From positions 81,083-145,082 of the forward strand of contig NZ_JBHFNQ010000013.1 in assembly GCF_041929345.1 (NCBI RefSeq): DNA of 64,000 nt. The letters are read 5' to 3'. The translations under genes were made by a program, and so were the position numbers. Shown one piece after another: positions 1 to 7,953 of this stretch. Numbering within the stretch: position 1 is the first letter of the stretch; each line of letters opens with the position of its first letter. The notes beneath the pieces are model-generated. The model was not told the DNA's origin. It saw only the letters and a program-made list of their open reading frames with translations, and did no database searches. This stretch comes from Floridanema aerugineum (GTDB lineage Bacteria; Cyanobacteriota; Cyanobacteriia; Cyanobacteriales; Aerosakkonemataceae).

Positions 1-71
1 AATATTAATTAAACAATCCAATGGCTGAATCTAATATCAACCCGGAAATTATCAAAACAAATGAAAACCAA

Positions 72-135
72 GGCAGGCAGGATGCCTGCCCCACAAGAGT
101 TACAGCTTTCTTGTGGGGTAGGCATCCTGCCTGCC
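72..135. repeat. intergenic inverted repeat (hairpin)
   Basis: Arms at 72-97 and 110-135 are near-perfect reverse complements around GGCAGGATGCCTGCC and CCACAAG, with a loop of about 12 nt. It resembles other cyanobacterial dispersed hairpins in this window, for example 32134-32183. It has no coding content and may act as a transcription end or be a MITE-like relic. Confidence 0.7.
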
Positions 136-145
136 CCACCCTTAG

Positions 146-181
146 ATAACTATTATCACTTTATTTATTTGCACCTACTTA
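146..181. repeat. 36-bp dispersed repeat, copy 1
   Basis: The 36-nt sequence starting ATAACTATTATCACTTTA recurs at 32207-32242 with one visible mismatch. Each copy follows a hairpin and lies at or just beyond the stop codon of a minus-strand gene, so the hairpin plus this tail looks like one mobile unit. Confidence 0.65.
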
Positions 182-928
182 TTGCCTTGTTTGTGCAGTT
201 GAAATTTTGAAACCTTTGCCCTCTCCATAACGTACTGTTTTAAATTCAATTCCGTTAGTATAGGGATTGTAGAGAGTGTAAGTAGCTTGTCCGGCAATTC
301 TCCCAACATTACCGACACCAATCAGTTTTCGGGGTTTAACCATCACAGTTTGAGGAACAGCTGAATACTCTAAAGTTGTAATTGTTGAATTTACTTTACC
401 TTCAATTATTTCATACTCAAAAGTTAATCCCGATCGCCCACAAAATAAATAATTAGCATCCATTCGCATCAAACGATCGAGTATTTGAACTGGCGGAGTG
501 TCAGGAGTTAATTCATCGCTAACGCTGACGGTACTCCCGTGAATTAACAAACAATCAAGTTCAAAGAAACCAAAATCAAGCGATCGCACCCATTCTATTA
601 ACTCTCTCGGTACTGCATCCCAAAGATCTTTGACTACAGGTTTTCCATAACGTTCAATTAATTCTGTAGGTTCTGCGGTGCGCCCTAATCCATGTAAAAT
701 AAGTAATTGTTCTTCCCACCAACCTTGGCAAACTTGGGGAATAGGTTCGTTGGCAAGTGGCGATCGCACTCTTTTAATTACCTTTTGACTTTCTGCATTT
801 GGAGCAATCAAATCTCCCAAAATATAAAGCGCCTCTAGAGATTTTCGTGCTTTTTTAATATCAGCTAAAACTGCTTCATAAGCAGCTAAATTGCCTTCAA
901 TGCCACTAAGAATTGCCCAATATGTCAT
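179..928 (-). CDS. calcineurin-like phosphoesterase homologue with degenerate metal site
   Basis: A 249-aa protein with the fold signature of the metallophosphoesterase family also seen in the next upstream gene. The usual metal ligands look lost. The D-x-H motif reads SGIEGN (residues 8-13), the GNHD position reads QGWWEE (about 68-73) and the GHxH motif reads CGRSG, while GDL (38-40) and a later LIHGS survive. It lies 46 bp downstream of an orthodox paralogue on the same strand and is probably co-transcribed. The start ATG at 928 has a weak AGGA upstream. It may be a pseudoenzyme or partner of the paralogue; no substrate can be inferred. The loss of ligands is seen directly; loss of catalysis is inferred. 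Confidence 0.75.
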   Translation of the reverse strand: MTYWAILSGIEGNLAAYEAVLADIKKARKSLEALYILGDLIAPNAESQKVIKRVRSPLANEPIPQVCQGWWEEQLLILHGLGRTAEPTELIERYGKPVVKDLWDAVPRELIEWVRSLDFGFFELDCLLIHGSTVSVSDELTPDTPPVQILDRLMRMDANYLFCGRSGLTFEYEIIEGKVNSTITTLEYSAVPQTVMVKPRKLIGVGNVGRIAGQATYTLYNPYTNGIEFKTVRYGEGKGFKISTAQTRQ

Positions 929-974
929 GTGAAATTATCCTAAAAACCCGAAAATTACCTAATCTAAAATTGTT

Positions 975-1790
975 CTATCTTTCGCAAACGTGAGTTGGAT
1001 CGTCAGCCCTTTCTGCAAACTCTAACCCTCTGGCTAACCGCCATGCAAAAATTGCAGGTAATCCTTTATCAATGATGGCGGCACAAGTTAGTTGATACTC
1101 GTATTCAACCTCACGAAAAATGACGCGATCGCTATCCGTGTCATAAATTACATAAGTAGCATTTGGTCTACCATGACGCGGTTCCCCTACCGATCCAGCA
1201 TTAACAATTCTTTTTAAAGGTGCGCTAAAGCTAGTATTTTCAACTTCTGATTTGTTCGGTAGTTTGACTCGAATTTCCATTTTTCCGGCATCAAGCGATC
1301 GTACATAAGGTACATGAGTATGTCCACAAAACAAAATATCTGCACCTGTAGACATGACTCTTTCCATTGCTACAAAAGCATCCATTTCTGGCATTAAATA
1401 TTCGTGCTGACTGTGGGGACTACCATGTACAAAACAAAGATTTCCATCTCGCAAACTCAGAGGAAGTTCTGCTAAATATTCTCTCACTTCTGGATGAATT
1501 ACTTTATTTGTCCATTCATGAGCTACCTTTCCCCGCTTTTCTGCCAAAACTGAAGGATAACTACATTCACAAGAGTTTAATCCTTCTACAATATCTTCAT
1601 CCCAACAACCTTGACAAGTGGGAATATCAAGAGAACGAATCATTTCAACAACAGCGTTGGGGTATGGTCCATAACCAACTAAATCTCCTAAACAGTAAAT
1701 TTTTTCTGCTTGTTGTGTGTCGATATCAGATAATACGGCGTTTAATGCTTCGTAGTTTCCGTGAATACAAGACATTACGGCAATTTTCAT
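975..1790 (-). CDS. calcineurin-like metallophosphoesterase
   Basis: A 271-aa metallophosphoesterase. Visible motifs are SCIHGN near the N-terminus (the usual Asp of D-x-H is Cys), GDLVGYGPYP, CQGCWDED in place of GNHD, FVHGSPH, and an intact GHTH (FCGHTHVPY). I chose the ATG at 1790 because the protein then begins MKIAVMSCIHGN, as the family does; an upstream in-frame extension adds unrelated residues and overlaps the preceding gene. The start overlaps the stop of the upstream P-loop gene by 4 bp (ATGA), so the two are translationally coupled. Sharing a divergent promoter region with the thrS side suggests zinc-linked expression, but that is inference. Confidence 0.85.
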   Translation of the reverse strand: MKIAVMSCIHGNYEALNAVLSDIDTQQAEKIYCLGDLVGYGPYPNAVVEMIRSLDIPTCQGCWDEDIVEGLNSCECSYPSVLAEKRGKVAHEWTNKVIHPEVREYLAELPLSLRDGNLCFVHGSPHSQHEYLMPEMDAFVAMERVMSTGADILFCGHTHVPYVRSLDAGKMEIRVKLPNKSEVENTSFSAPLKRIVNAGSVGEPRHGRPNATYVIYDTDSDRVIFREVEYEYQLTCAAIIDKGLPAIFAWRLARGLEFAERADDPTHVCER

Positions 1791-2566
1791 GCTGCTTCCT
1801 CTTCTTGTTGTGCTAATGATGTTTTTATTTGTTGTTGGTAATAAGCGATCGTTTGTTCGTCTAAACAGCAATCTTTCAAAGTTTGAGCGATCGCTTCTCG
1901 ATCTAATTGTTCGCCTACTATTTCAATCCCACTAAATCGATTTGGTCTACCATCTAACCAAAGGTCAAGATTCAATTCTGTATGCTTAGTTTGGGGATTA
2001 CCTGCTACGAAGTCAAAATAAAATGATCTTCCATCAGCAATATCAAAAATCCCCTTAATTCGCCCAACTTTGCCATAAGCTCCGTTAGTCAGTTCGTACC
2101 AAAAAGTGTTTAAACTGGGAAAATCAAGTACTTGTCCGGTTAACACAGAACGCCAAATTTCCGATTGGGATAAAGTGATTTGGTTTTCGATTCCGATCGC
2201 GATCGTATCTGCCCAATCTTGCCATTCCGCCGGATCGATTCCTGATGGTAACACTGCCACTTTATGACAATCAGATATATTGAATGGCAGCATCAGTGAT
2301 GCCAAATCCAGATAAAATCCCAATTCAATATAAATATTAGGTTCTTCATTAGTTTGTGCTAGAAATTCCCCTAATTGTTGATCGTTTAATCCGATTAGTC
2401 CCGGCACTTCTGCGACTAAATAAGTGCTATCTACCGGAACGCTACCTGTTCCCAAGCTGAGATAGACTGCTGAAGAAGCAACTTGGCTCAATTGTTGCCT
2501 GATCCAGGTTGTCTTTCCCGCACCGATCGCTCCTGCTACCAGGGTAATTTTTGCTGGTTCCATCAA
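1787..2566 (-). CDS. CobW/COG0523-like P-loop NTPase
   Basis: A 259-aa protein with a Walker A motif GAIGAGKTT (residues 12-20), followed by a region resembling the C-terminal half of CobW/COG0523 GTPases (DFPSLNTFWYELTNGAYGKVGRIKGIF). It lacks the CxCC metal motif typical of this family, unlike the second family member at 5161-6165. COG0523 proteins are metal-chaperone GTPases, and several cyanobacterial members are reported in Zur regulons. The gene heads the minus-strand set and faces thrS across a 164-bp region with a Zur/Fur-like palindrome. Role: probably metal allocation under zinc limitation, by family and context. Confidence 0.75.
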   Translation of the reverse strand: MMEPAKITLVAGAIGAGKTTWIRQQLSQVASSAVYLSLGTGSVPVDSTYLVAEVPGLIGLNDQQLGEFLAQTNEEPNIYIELGFYLDLASLMLPFNISDCHKVAVLPSGIDPAEWQDWADTIAIGIENQITLSQSEIWRSVLTGQVLDFPSLNTFWYELTNGAYGKVGRIKGIFDIADGRSFYFDFVAGNPQTKHTELNLDLWLDGRPNRFSGIEIVGEQLDREAIAQTLKDCCLDEQTIAYYQQQIKTSLAQQEEEAA

Positions 2567-2611
2567 GTAGTTTTTTATGGCTAACTTTCAGTTTAATCTA
2601 TCATATTTTAG

Positions 2612-2624
2612 AATGATTATCATT
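2612..2624. promoter_or_regulatory. Zur/Fur-like operator palindrome
   Basis: AATGATTATCATT is a perfect 6-1-6 inverted repeat between divergent genes. It matches the core of cyanobacterial Zur and Fur boxes. A second partial half site, ATTATCATT at 2716-2724, lies directly before the thrS start. The zinc-type gene content on both sides favours Zur. Assignment is by motif and context only. Confidence 0.55.
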
Positions 2625-2730
2625 TTATATTTATTGTCAGGTTATTCAAATAGGAAAGTTAAAAACAGGTGCGATCGCTCCCCCATTTCCCCAAAAGTAT
2701 GATAAAATAAGAACCATTATCATTGTATAA

Positions 2731-4605
2731 ATGGCTATGGTCAGTCAAATTAACCAGGCAACCTCTGAGGAAAGCGTTCTCCAAAGCGATCCACAAAAGC
2801 TGCGGCGCATTCGCCACACTTGTGCCCATGTTCTAGCAATGGCAGTGCAGAAGCTATTTCCCGAAACCAAAGTAACAATAGGCCCTTGGACTGACAGCGG
2901 ATTTTACTACGACTTCGATCGCCAAGAACCTTTCACCCCGGAGGACTTAACCCAAATTGAAGCCGAGATGAAAAAAATCATCAAAGCCAATTTACCAATT
3001 ATTAGGGAAGAAGTAAACCGAGAACAAATTCAAGCCGAAATCGAGCAATTAAACGAACCTTATAAACTGGAAATCCTCAATAGTATTCCCGAAACAGAAA
3101 CAATTACCCGTTATTTTATTGGTTGTCCAGATGTGGGACGTGGGACAATTCATCCTGAAGTAAAACCTTCTTTGATCGAACCTGTTACCATTCCAGCAGA
3201 AGAATTTTGGTGGGATTTATGTGCTGGGCCGCACCTTAATTATACAGGAGAAATTAACCCAGATGCTTTTGCTTTAGAAAGTGTAGCAGGTGCTTACTGG
3301 CGAGGAGATGAAACTAAAGCGCAACTGCAAAGAATATATGGCACAGCTTGGGAAACAGCAGCAGAGTTAAAAACTTATTTGCAGCAAAAAGAAGAAGCAA
3401 AAAAACGCGATCATCGTAAATTAGGGCAAGAGTTAGATTTATTTAGCATTCAAGAAGATGCTGGTGGGGGTTTAGTTTTTTGGCATCCAAAAGGGTCAAG
3501 AATGCGCTTATTAATTGAGGATTATTGGCGCAAAGCACATCTTGATTCAGGGTATGAATTATTATACACGCCACACATTGCTAATTTGGAACTTTGGAAA
3601 ACTTCTGGTCACTATGATTTTTACCGGGAAAATATGTTCGATCGGATGGAGATTGAGGCACAAGCTTATCAATTAAAACCGATGAATTGCCCGTTTCATG
3701 TATTGACTTACCAAAATAATTTACATTCTTACCGCGAGTTACCGATTCGCTGGGCAGAATTAGGAACAGTATATCGTTATGAGCGATCGGGCGTATTACA
3801 TGGACTGATGCGAGTGCGCGGTTTTACTCAGGATGATGCTCATATTTTTTGTTTGCCAGAACAGGTAAGTGAGGAAATTTTGGGCGTGTTGAATTTGACG
3901 GAAAAGATTCTTTCTGATTTCGGATTTACCGAATATGAGATTAATCTTTCCACTCGTCCCAGTAAATCTGTAGGTGATGATGCCGTTTGGGAATTAGCTA
4001 CTGAAGCGTTAATTAAAGCGTTGAATACTAAAGGTTGGAATTATGTTACCGATGAAGGTGGGGGTGCATTTTATGGGCCGAAAATAGATATTAAAATTAA
4101 AGATGCGATCGGGCGTTTATGGCAATGTTCGACAATTCAAGTCGATTTTAATTTACCCGAACGATTTGATATGGAATATGTGGCAGCAGATGGTTCCCGG
4201 CAGCGTCCAATCATGATTCATCGTGCTATCTTTGGATCGTTAGAAAGGTTCTTTGGGATTTTAATTGAGAATTATGCGGGAGATTTCCCCTTGTGGTTAG
4301 CACCAGTTCAAGTTAAACTATTACCTGTGAGCGATCGCCAATTACATTACACAGAATCAATTGCCCAAAGTTTAAAACAGCAAGGATTTCGCGTGGAAAT
4401 CGATCGCACTGGAGAACGTTTAGGTAAACAGATTCGCACCTGTGAACTGCAAAAGATTCCGGTTTTTGTGGTAATTGGGCAACGAGAATTAGACAACAAA
4501 AACTTGAGTGTCAGAACTCGTCAAACTGGGGATTTGGGAACTATGACATTAGATAACTTGATCGATCGAATGGAAAAAGCGATCGCAGAAAAATCTAGCA
4601 TTTAA
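2731..4605 (+). CDS. thrS: threonyl-tRNA synthetase (probable zinc-regulated paralogue)
   Basis: A 624-aa class II threonyl-tRNA synthetase. There is no N-terminal TGS domain; the protein opens with the editing domain (HTCAHV near residue 30, DLCAGPHL near 165). The catalytic core carries the zinc ligands Cys of MNCPFH, His of GLMRVRGFTQDDAH and His of IMIHRAIFGS, followed by the anticodon-binding domain. A second in-frame ATG lies 6 nt into the ORF. In Anabaena a second ThrRS (T2) is Zur-regulated and induced by zinc starvation. Adjacency to two COG0523 genes and a Zur-like box suggests this is the equivalent. Whether another thrS exists elsewhere cannot be seen here. Confidence 0.92.
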   Translation: MAMVSQINQATSEESVLQSDPQKLRRIRHTCAHVLAMAVQKLFPETKVTIGPWTDSGFYYDFDRQEPFTPEDLTQIEAEMKKIIKANLPIIREEVNREQIQAEIEQLNEPYKLEILNSIPETETITRYFIGCPDVGRGTIHPEVKPSLIEPVTIPAEEFWWDLCAGPHLNYTGEINPDAFALESVAGAYWRGDETKAQLQRIYGTAWETAAELKTYLQQKEEAKKRDHRKLGQELDLFSIQEDAGGGLVFWHPKGSRMRLLIEDYWRKAHLDSGYELLYTPHIANLELWKTSGHYDFYRENMFDRMEIEAQAYQLKPMNCPFHVLTYQNNLHSYRELPIRWAELGTVYRYERSGVLHGLMRVRGFTQDDAHIFCLPEQVSEEILGVLNLTEKILSDFGFTEYEINLSTRPSKSVGDDAVWELATEALIKALNTKGWNYVTDEGGGAFYGPKIDIKIKDAIGRLWQCSTIQVDFNLPERFDMEYVAADGSRQRPIMIHRAIFGSLERFFGILIENYAGDFPLWLAPVQVKLLPVSDRQLHYTESIAQSLKQQGFRVEIDRTGERLGKQIRTCELQKIPVFVVIGQRELDNKNLSVRTRQTGDLGTMTLDNLIDRMEKAIAEKSSI

Positions 4606-4620
4606 CAGTTCGTTATCAAC

Positions 4621-5001
4621 ATGAATAAGCACGTTTTATTTGTCTGTAAATCCTGCGCCTTTTCATCTAGTCAGCGCCAACATTTAGGGGAATCAGGCGG
4701 TTATTATTTACTGCAAAACTTGTTAGATTTACAAGCAGAATGGAGTTTGCGATCGCAGTATAGAATTGAACCAGTCAGCTGTTTGAGTGGGTGTAATCGA
4801 CCTTGTGCGATCGCCTTTTCTGCTGCTAACAAAACTACCTTAATGTTTGGCGACTTACCACCATTAGAAAGTGCCCCAGCGATTCTACAATTAGCAGAAC
4901 AATACTATGCCAGTCCAGATGGAATAGTACCTTACCAAGAACGTCCCGAAGTTTTGAAAAAGGGAATTTTAGCCAGAATTCCACCCCTACCAAATTTTTA
5001 A
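4621..5001 (+). CDS. DUF1636 family predicted metal-binding protein
   Basis: A 126-aa protein with a thioredoxin-like ferredoxin pattern: CKSCAFSSS at the N-terminus and CLSGCNRPCAIAF in the middle, typical of DUF1636 (COG5469). It starts 15 bp after the thrS stop, so it is almost certainly in the same transcript. DUF1636 genes often accompany CobW-type proteins; the role is thought to involve metal or Fe-S binding, but the reaction is unknown. Confidence 0.75.
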   Translation: MNKHVLFVCKSCAFSSSQRQHLGESGGYYLLQNLLDLQAEWSLRSQYRIEPVSCLSGCNRPCAIAFSAANKTTLMFGDLPPLESAPAILQLAEQYYASPDGIVPYQERPEVLKKGILARIPPLPNF

Positions 5002-5022
5002 AAGTTTTTCACAAGTCATATT

Positions 5023-5087
5023 GTAGGGTGCGTCAGATTTAGATATTTTCCTTTCTATATAAGGCTTTACCGTCTGACGCACCCTAC
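5023..5087. repeat. inverted repeat with GTAGGGTGCGTCAGA arms
   Basis: GTAGGGTGCGTCAGA (5023-5037) and TCTGACGCACCCTAC (5073-5087) form a 15-bp perfect stem around a 35-nt AT-rich loop. It sits between two collinear genes, so it could attenuate the transcript, but it more likely belongs to the class of dispersed cyanobacterial hairpins. Confidence 0.65.
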
Positions 5088-5160
5088 TCGTTAATAAGTG
5101 ATTTAAATGCGTCACAGCTTATGATAAAACTTTTCGTCAAATTTATCAGCGAGGATGATT

Positions 5161-6165
5161 ATGAATACTACAGAAACTCGTGAAGACCAAGTACCATTGA
5201 ATATTCCCTCAATCCTGATGCCAGTGACAATTATCACCGGATTTTTAGGGAGTGGAAAAACCACATTACTTAATCATATTCTCAGCAATCGCCATGATTT
5301 AAAAGTCGCAGTTTTGGTTAATGAATTTGGCGATATCAACATTGATAGTCAATTGTTGGTATCAGTAGAAGAAGATATGGTAGAATTAAGTAATGGTTGT
5401 ATCTGTTGTACCATAAATGATGGTTTAATAGATGCAGTTTATCGAGTTTTACTAAGAGAACATCATGTAGATTATCTAGTAATTGAAACCACAGGAGTAG
5501 CCGATCCGCTGCCGATAATCTTAACCTTTTTAGGAACTGAACTAAAAGATTTTACTCGGTTAGACTCGATAATTACCTTAGTGGATTCAGAAACATTTAC
5601 CGAAGAACATTTTGAGAGTGAAGCCGCATTTAAGCAAATAGCTTATGGAGATGTCACCATATTAAATAAAACCGATTTAGTTCCAGGCGAAAAGCTGCAA
5701 GTACTGGAAGAATATATTAGAGATGTTAAACAGGGAGCGAGAATTTTACACAGTAGATATGGTCAAGTACCATTACCTCTAATTTTAGATTTAAGTTTGA
5801 CTAATCCAGAAGCATACCAAGAATTTATCAATGAAGACGATCGCCACCATCGCCACCATCACCATCATTCTCATCACTTAGAAAATGATGGATTTGTATC
5901 GATATCTTATCAGAGCGATCGACCCTTCGATGTCCACAAATTTGAAACATTTCTCCAAGAACAATTACCGCAAAATGTATTCCGGGCCAAAGGAATTCTC
6001 TGGTTTAGTGATAGCGAGTTACGCCACATTTTTCAACTCAGTGGACCCCGCCTCGACATCCAGGGTGAAGAATGGCTAACTCCACCAAAAAACCAGATTG
6101 TATTTATCGGGCGCGACTTGCCAGCAGATCAAATCCGACAACAATTAGATCGTTGCTGCGTCTGA
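5161..6165 (+). CDS. COG0523/CobW-family GTPase metallochaperone with His-rich segment
   Basis: A 334-aa G3E GTPase. Walker A is GFLGSGKTT (residues 27-35), the metal motif GCICC has Cys 80, 82 and 83, the G4-like NKTD motif is present, and a histidine-rich stretch of about 18 residues lies near 225-242. The C-terminal CobW domain ends the protein. The start at 5161 has GAGG 6 nt upstream; an ATG at 5155 abuts that site and is less likely. COG0523 proteins with CxCC and His-rich loops bind Zn or other transition metals. TGATAAA (5122-5128) and TTTATCA (5142-5148) form an inverted pair 20 bp apart just upstream and could be metal-regulator half sites. Confidence 0.88.
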   Translation: MNTTETREDQVPLNIPSILMPVTIITGFLGSGKTTLLNHILSNRHDLKVAVLVNEFGDINIDSQLLVSVEEDMVELSNGCICCTINDGLIDAVYRVLLREHHVDYLVIETTGVADPLPIILTFLGTELKDFTRLDSIITLVDSETFTEEHFESEAAFKQIAYGDVTILNKTDLVPGEKLQVLEEYIRDVKQGARILHSRYGQVPLPLILDLSLTNPEAYQEFINEDDRHHRHHHHHSHHLENDGFVSISYQSDRPFDVHKFETFLQEQLPQNVFRAKGILWFSDSELRHIFQLSGPRLDIQGEEWLTPPKNQIVFIGRDLPADQIRQQLDRCCV

Positions 6166-6213
6166 TTCAAATCTTTCAGCGGTTTAGCCTGCTGCTGAGA
6201 GTCAATACCCCTT

Positions 6214-6241
6214 GTAGAGACGTTGCATACAACGTCTCTAC
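6214..6241. repeat. GTAGAGACGTT palindromic repeat, copy 1
   Basis: A 28-bp palindrome with arms GTAGAGACGTT and AACGTCTCTAC. It recurs at 60803-60830 with a different centre, and a half copy lies at 26024-26037. It sits between two convergent genes and may also act as a transcription stop. Confidence 0.7.
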
Positions 6242-6243
6242 AA

Positions 6244-7470
6244 TTAATTTTTTATCGAGTGACAACTAGCTTTTGTTAAAGCGGGAACAATTCGATCGCA
6301 CGCCATTCTCGCACCCGAAAGGTTACGCGCCGTTGGCCCAACTTGCAAGGCTGCGAGCCCACCCATAAGGAAGAGTTCGCACCCTTGCCAACTCAAGCAA
6401 GAATTTAATACAGGTAAACCTTTAACTATTGGCACTGGAAAATCTTCTAAAACCTCTGCTAGTAAAGGATTTGTTGTGACGTTGAGGGTGTTTCCCGTTG
6501 CTAGCCAAATGCGATCGAACTCCTGAGTTGTGCCATCATCGCAATGTACCTGCCAATTTTCCCCTTGCCATTGCGCCGCTGTTACCTGACATTGTTCGTG
6601 AAAGGTTAACTTTCCCTCGTGGCTAACTCGCCGCAAATAAGTCATAATTGCCGGAGTTAGGGAACCACCATTCCTTGCTTGTTGAATCAAATACCAACGC
6701 TGTTCCCAGCTTTTTTCGGCAAAAAAACCTTTAAGATATTTTGGGCCAAGCCAACCAGGGTCAGCATCAAAAAGCTTTTCGTACAGGCAACGGCGCGACA
6801 TCAAACTAACTTTAGCATGACGAGCGATCGCACCAACTGCCAAATGTCCGCTAGTCAAGCCACCACCAATAATTAAAATTCTTTCTCCTGCCAAGTTTAA
6901 ACCAGGTAATTTCACCTGGCTGGAATGGCACAAACGTTCTGGGGGATAGTTTGGCGGAATTTGCTTTACCCATTCTGGCAGTTGCGAAACATGATTACCC
7001 ATCGCACTGACGACACGACGCGCTGTAATTACTTTTCCATTTTCTAAATGCAGGTGAAATCGCCGATTTATACTTGGTTTTGGCGGTTCTAAGCGCATTA
7101 CTTTGGCTGAAATTATCTGGTTTTGCAACTCCCAACGCTGAACTACATTTTCACAGAAATCCCTAAATAATCGAGTTCCCGGCAAATCGTAAGGGGGAAA
7201 TAGTTCTGGCGATCGATTTTCTGCAAAGCCTCGTAACGCATGGGGGTTAGGATCGGGATGATGCACCGCAGGCGATCGCAAATGGGGAATTTCTAACGCA
7301 GAAAATTGCTCATTCCATCGACTCATCCAAGTTCCGCCCGGATCGAACACCCAAAACCGACCTCTCATAGTTTTTCGCTTTTGCAACAGATGAGTAGCTA
7401 AAGTAAGCGCATGAGGCCCACCACCGATGATGGCAATGTCTATATTAGTTGGCAGTTCTAGGGTATTCAT
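6244..7470 (-). CDS. FAD/NAD(P)-binding protein (flavin-dependent oxidoreductase-like)
   Basis: A 408-aa protein with an N-terminal dinucleotide-binding motif (IIGGGPHALTLA from residue 14) and a second Rossmann motif IIGGGLTSGHLAVGA near 200, the two-domain layout of FAD/NADPH oxidoreductases related to Lys/Orn N-monooxygenases. The segment ATGNTLNVTTNPLL near residue 325 matches the ATG motif of that superfamily. Placement between metal-chaperone and iron-stress genes, with a Fur-like site upstream, hints at a role in iron or siderophore metabolism; this is inference and the substrate is unknown. Confidence 0.75.
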   Translation of the reverse strand: MNTLELPTNIDIAIIGGGPHALTLATHLLQKRKTMRGRFWVFDPGGTWMSRWNEQFSALEIPHLRSPAVHHPDPNPHALRGFAENRSPELFPPYDLPGTRLFRDFCENVVQRWELQNQIISAKVMRLEPPKPSINRRFHLHLENGKVITARRVVSAMGNHVSQLPEWVKQIPPNYPPERLCHSSQVKLPGLNLAGERILIIGGGLTSGHLAVGAIARHAKVSLMSRRCLYEKLFDADPGWLGPKYLKGFFAEKSWEQRWYLIQQARNGGSLTPAIMTYLRRVSHEGKLTFHEQCQVTAAQWQGENWQVHCDDGTTQEFDRIWLATGNTLNVTTNPLLAEVLEDFPVPIVKGLPVLNSCLSWQGCELFLMGGLAALQVGPTARNLSGARMACDRIVPALTKASCHSIKN

Positions 7471-7570
7471 GGTAGTCCAGCAAAAAAATAGCAGGAAAAA
7501 GTGGAGCCGAGAGAAAATTCTTGCTCCGCAATTCAGTGGTGTATTCTTGGTTTTGGGTTAGAGTCGTCTT

Positions 7571-7594
7571 AAAATAAGACTCATTCTCATTTTA
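7571..7594 (-). promoter_or_regulatory. possible Fur box
   Basis: On the minus strand this reads AATGAGAATGAGTCTTATT. It keeps about 10 of the 19 positions of the GATAATGATAATCATTATC consensus, as hexamer-like GAGAAT/GAGTCT units. It lies about 100 bp upstream of the flavoprotein start. Weak evidence. Confidence 0.3.
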
Positions 7595-7722
7595 GGGGAA
7601 AAGTGGTGGATTGGCGATCGATCTTGATAAAAACCCCAGAGAAGTTGCATACAGTAGAGTTCAAAGTATTGACATTAATTATTAATTAAGAAGCTTTGAC
7701 AATCTGCCCTAAGAGACAAATA

Positions 7723-7788
7723 TGTAGGGACACGGCATAATTAACCTTATTCTCTAATGCAGAATATTTAGGATGCCGTGTCCCTACA
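7723..7788. repeat. inverted repeat in the isiA upstream region
   Basis: The arm GTAGGGACACGGCAT (about 7724-7738) pairs with ATGCCGTGTCCCTAC (7773-7787) around an AT-rich loop. It is one of two hairpins in the 483-bp gap before isiA, and is distinct from the GCCTGCGAATT palindrome that follows. Confidence 0.65.
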
Positions 7789-7795
7789 CAACCTT

Positions 7796-7847
7796 ATGCC
7801 TGCGAATTGATTCGCAGGCGGGCTTTTGGACAGGTGCAAAATCCAGC
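7796..7847. repeat. GCCTGCGAATTGATTCGCAGGC repeat, copy 1
   Basis: A 22-bp palindrome at 7798-7819 followed by CAGGTGCAA. A full second copy with the same tail lies at 41073-41120, and an inverted, partly eroded copy at 25811-25854. The element is about 50 bp and has no coding capacity. Confidence 0.7.
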
Positions 7848-7871
7848 TTAACAAAACTTAACATATTTTTA

Positions 7872-7916
7872 TTGAGAAAGATTCTAAACTAAATTTCAGA
7901 GTTTGTTGAGAAAGAT
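7872..7916 (+). promoter_or_regulatory. direct repeat TTGAGAAAGAT upstream of isiA
   Basis: The 11-mer TTGAGAAAGAT occurs at 7872-7882 and again at 7906-7916, a 34-bp period; TGTTGA (7904-7909) and TCAACA (7919-7924) form an overlapping inverted pair. The position just upstream of isiA makes these candidate regulator sites (Fur or another factor). The match to a Fur consensus is poor. Confidence 0.3.
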
Positions 7917-7953
7917 ATTCAACAAGTCCAATGTTTATCAATTCCTGAACACT

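Noticed and set aside
1367..1816. 149-aa plus-strand ORF
   Set aside because: It lies wholly antisense to a well-supported phosphoesterase gene and shows no motif.
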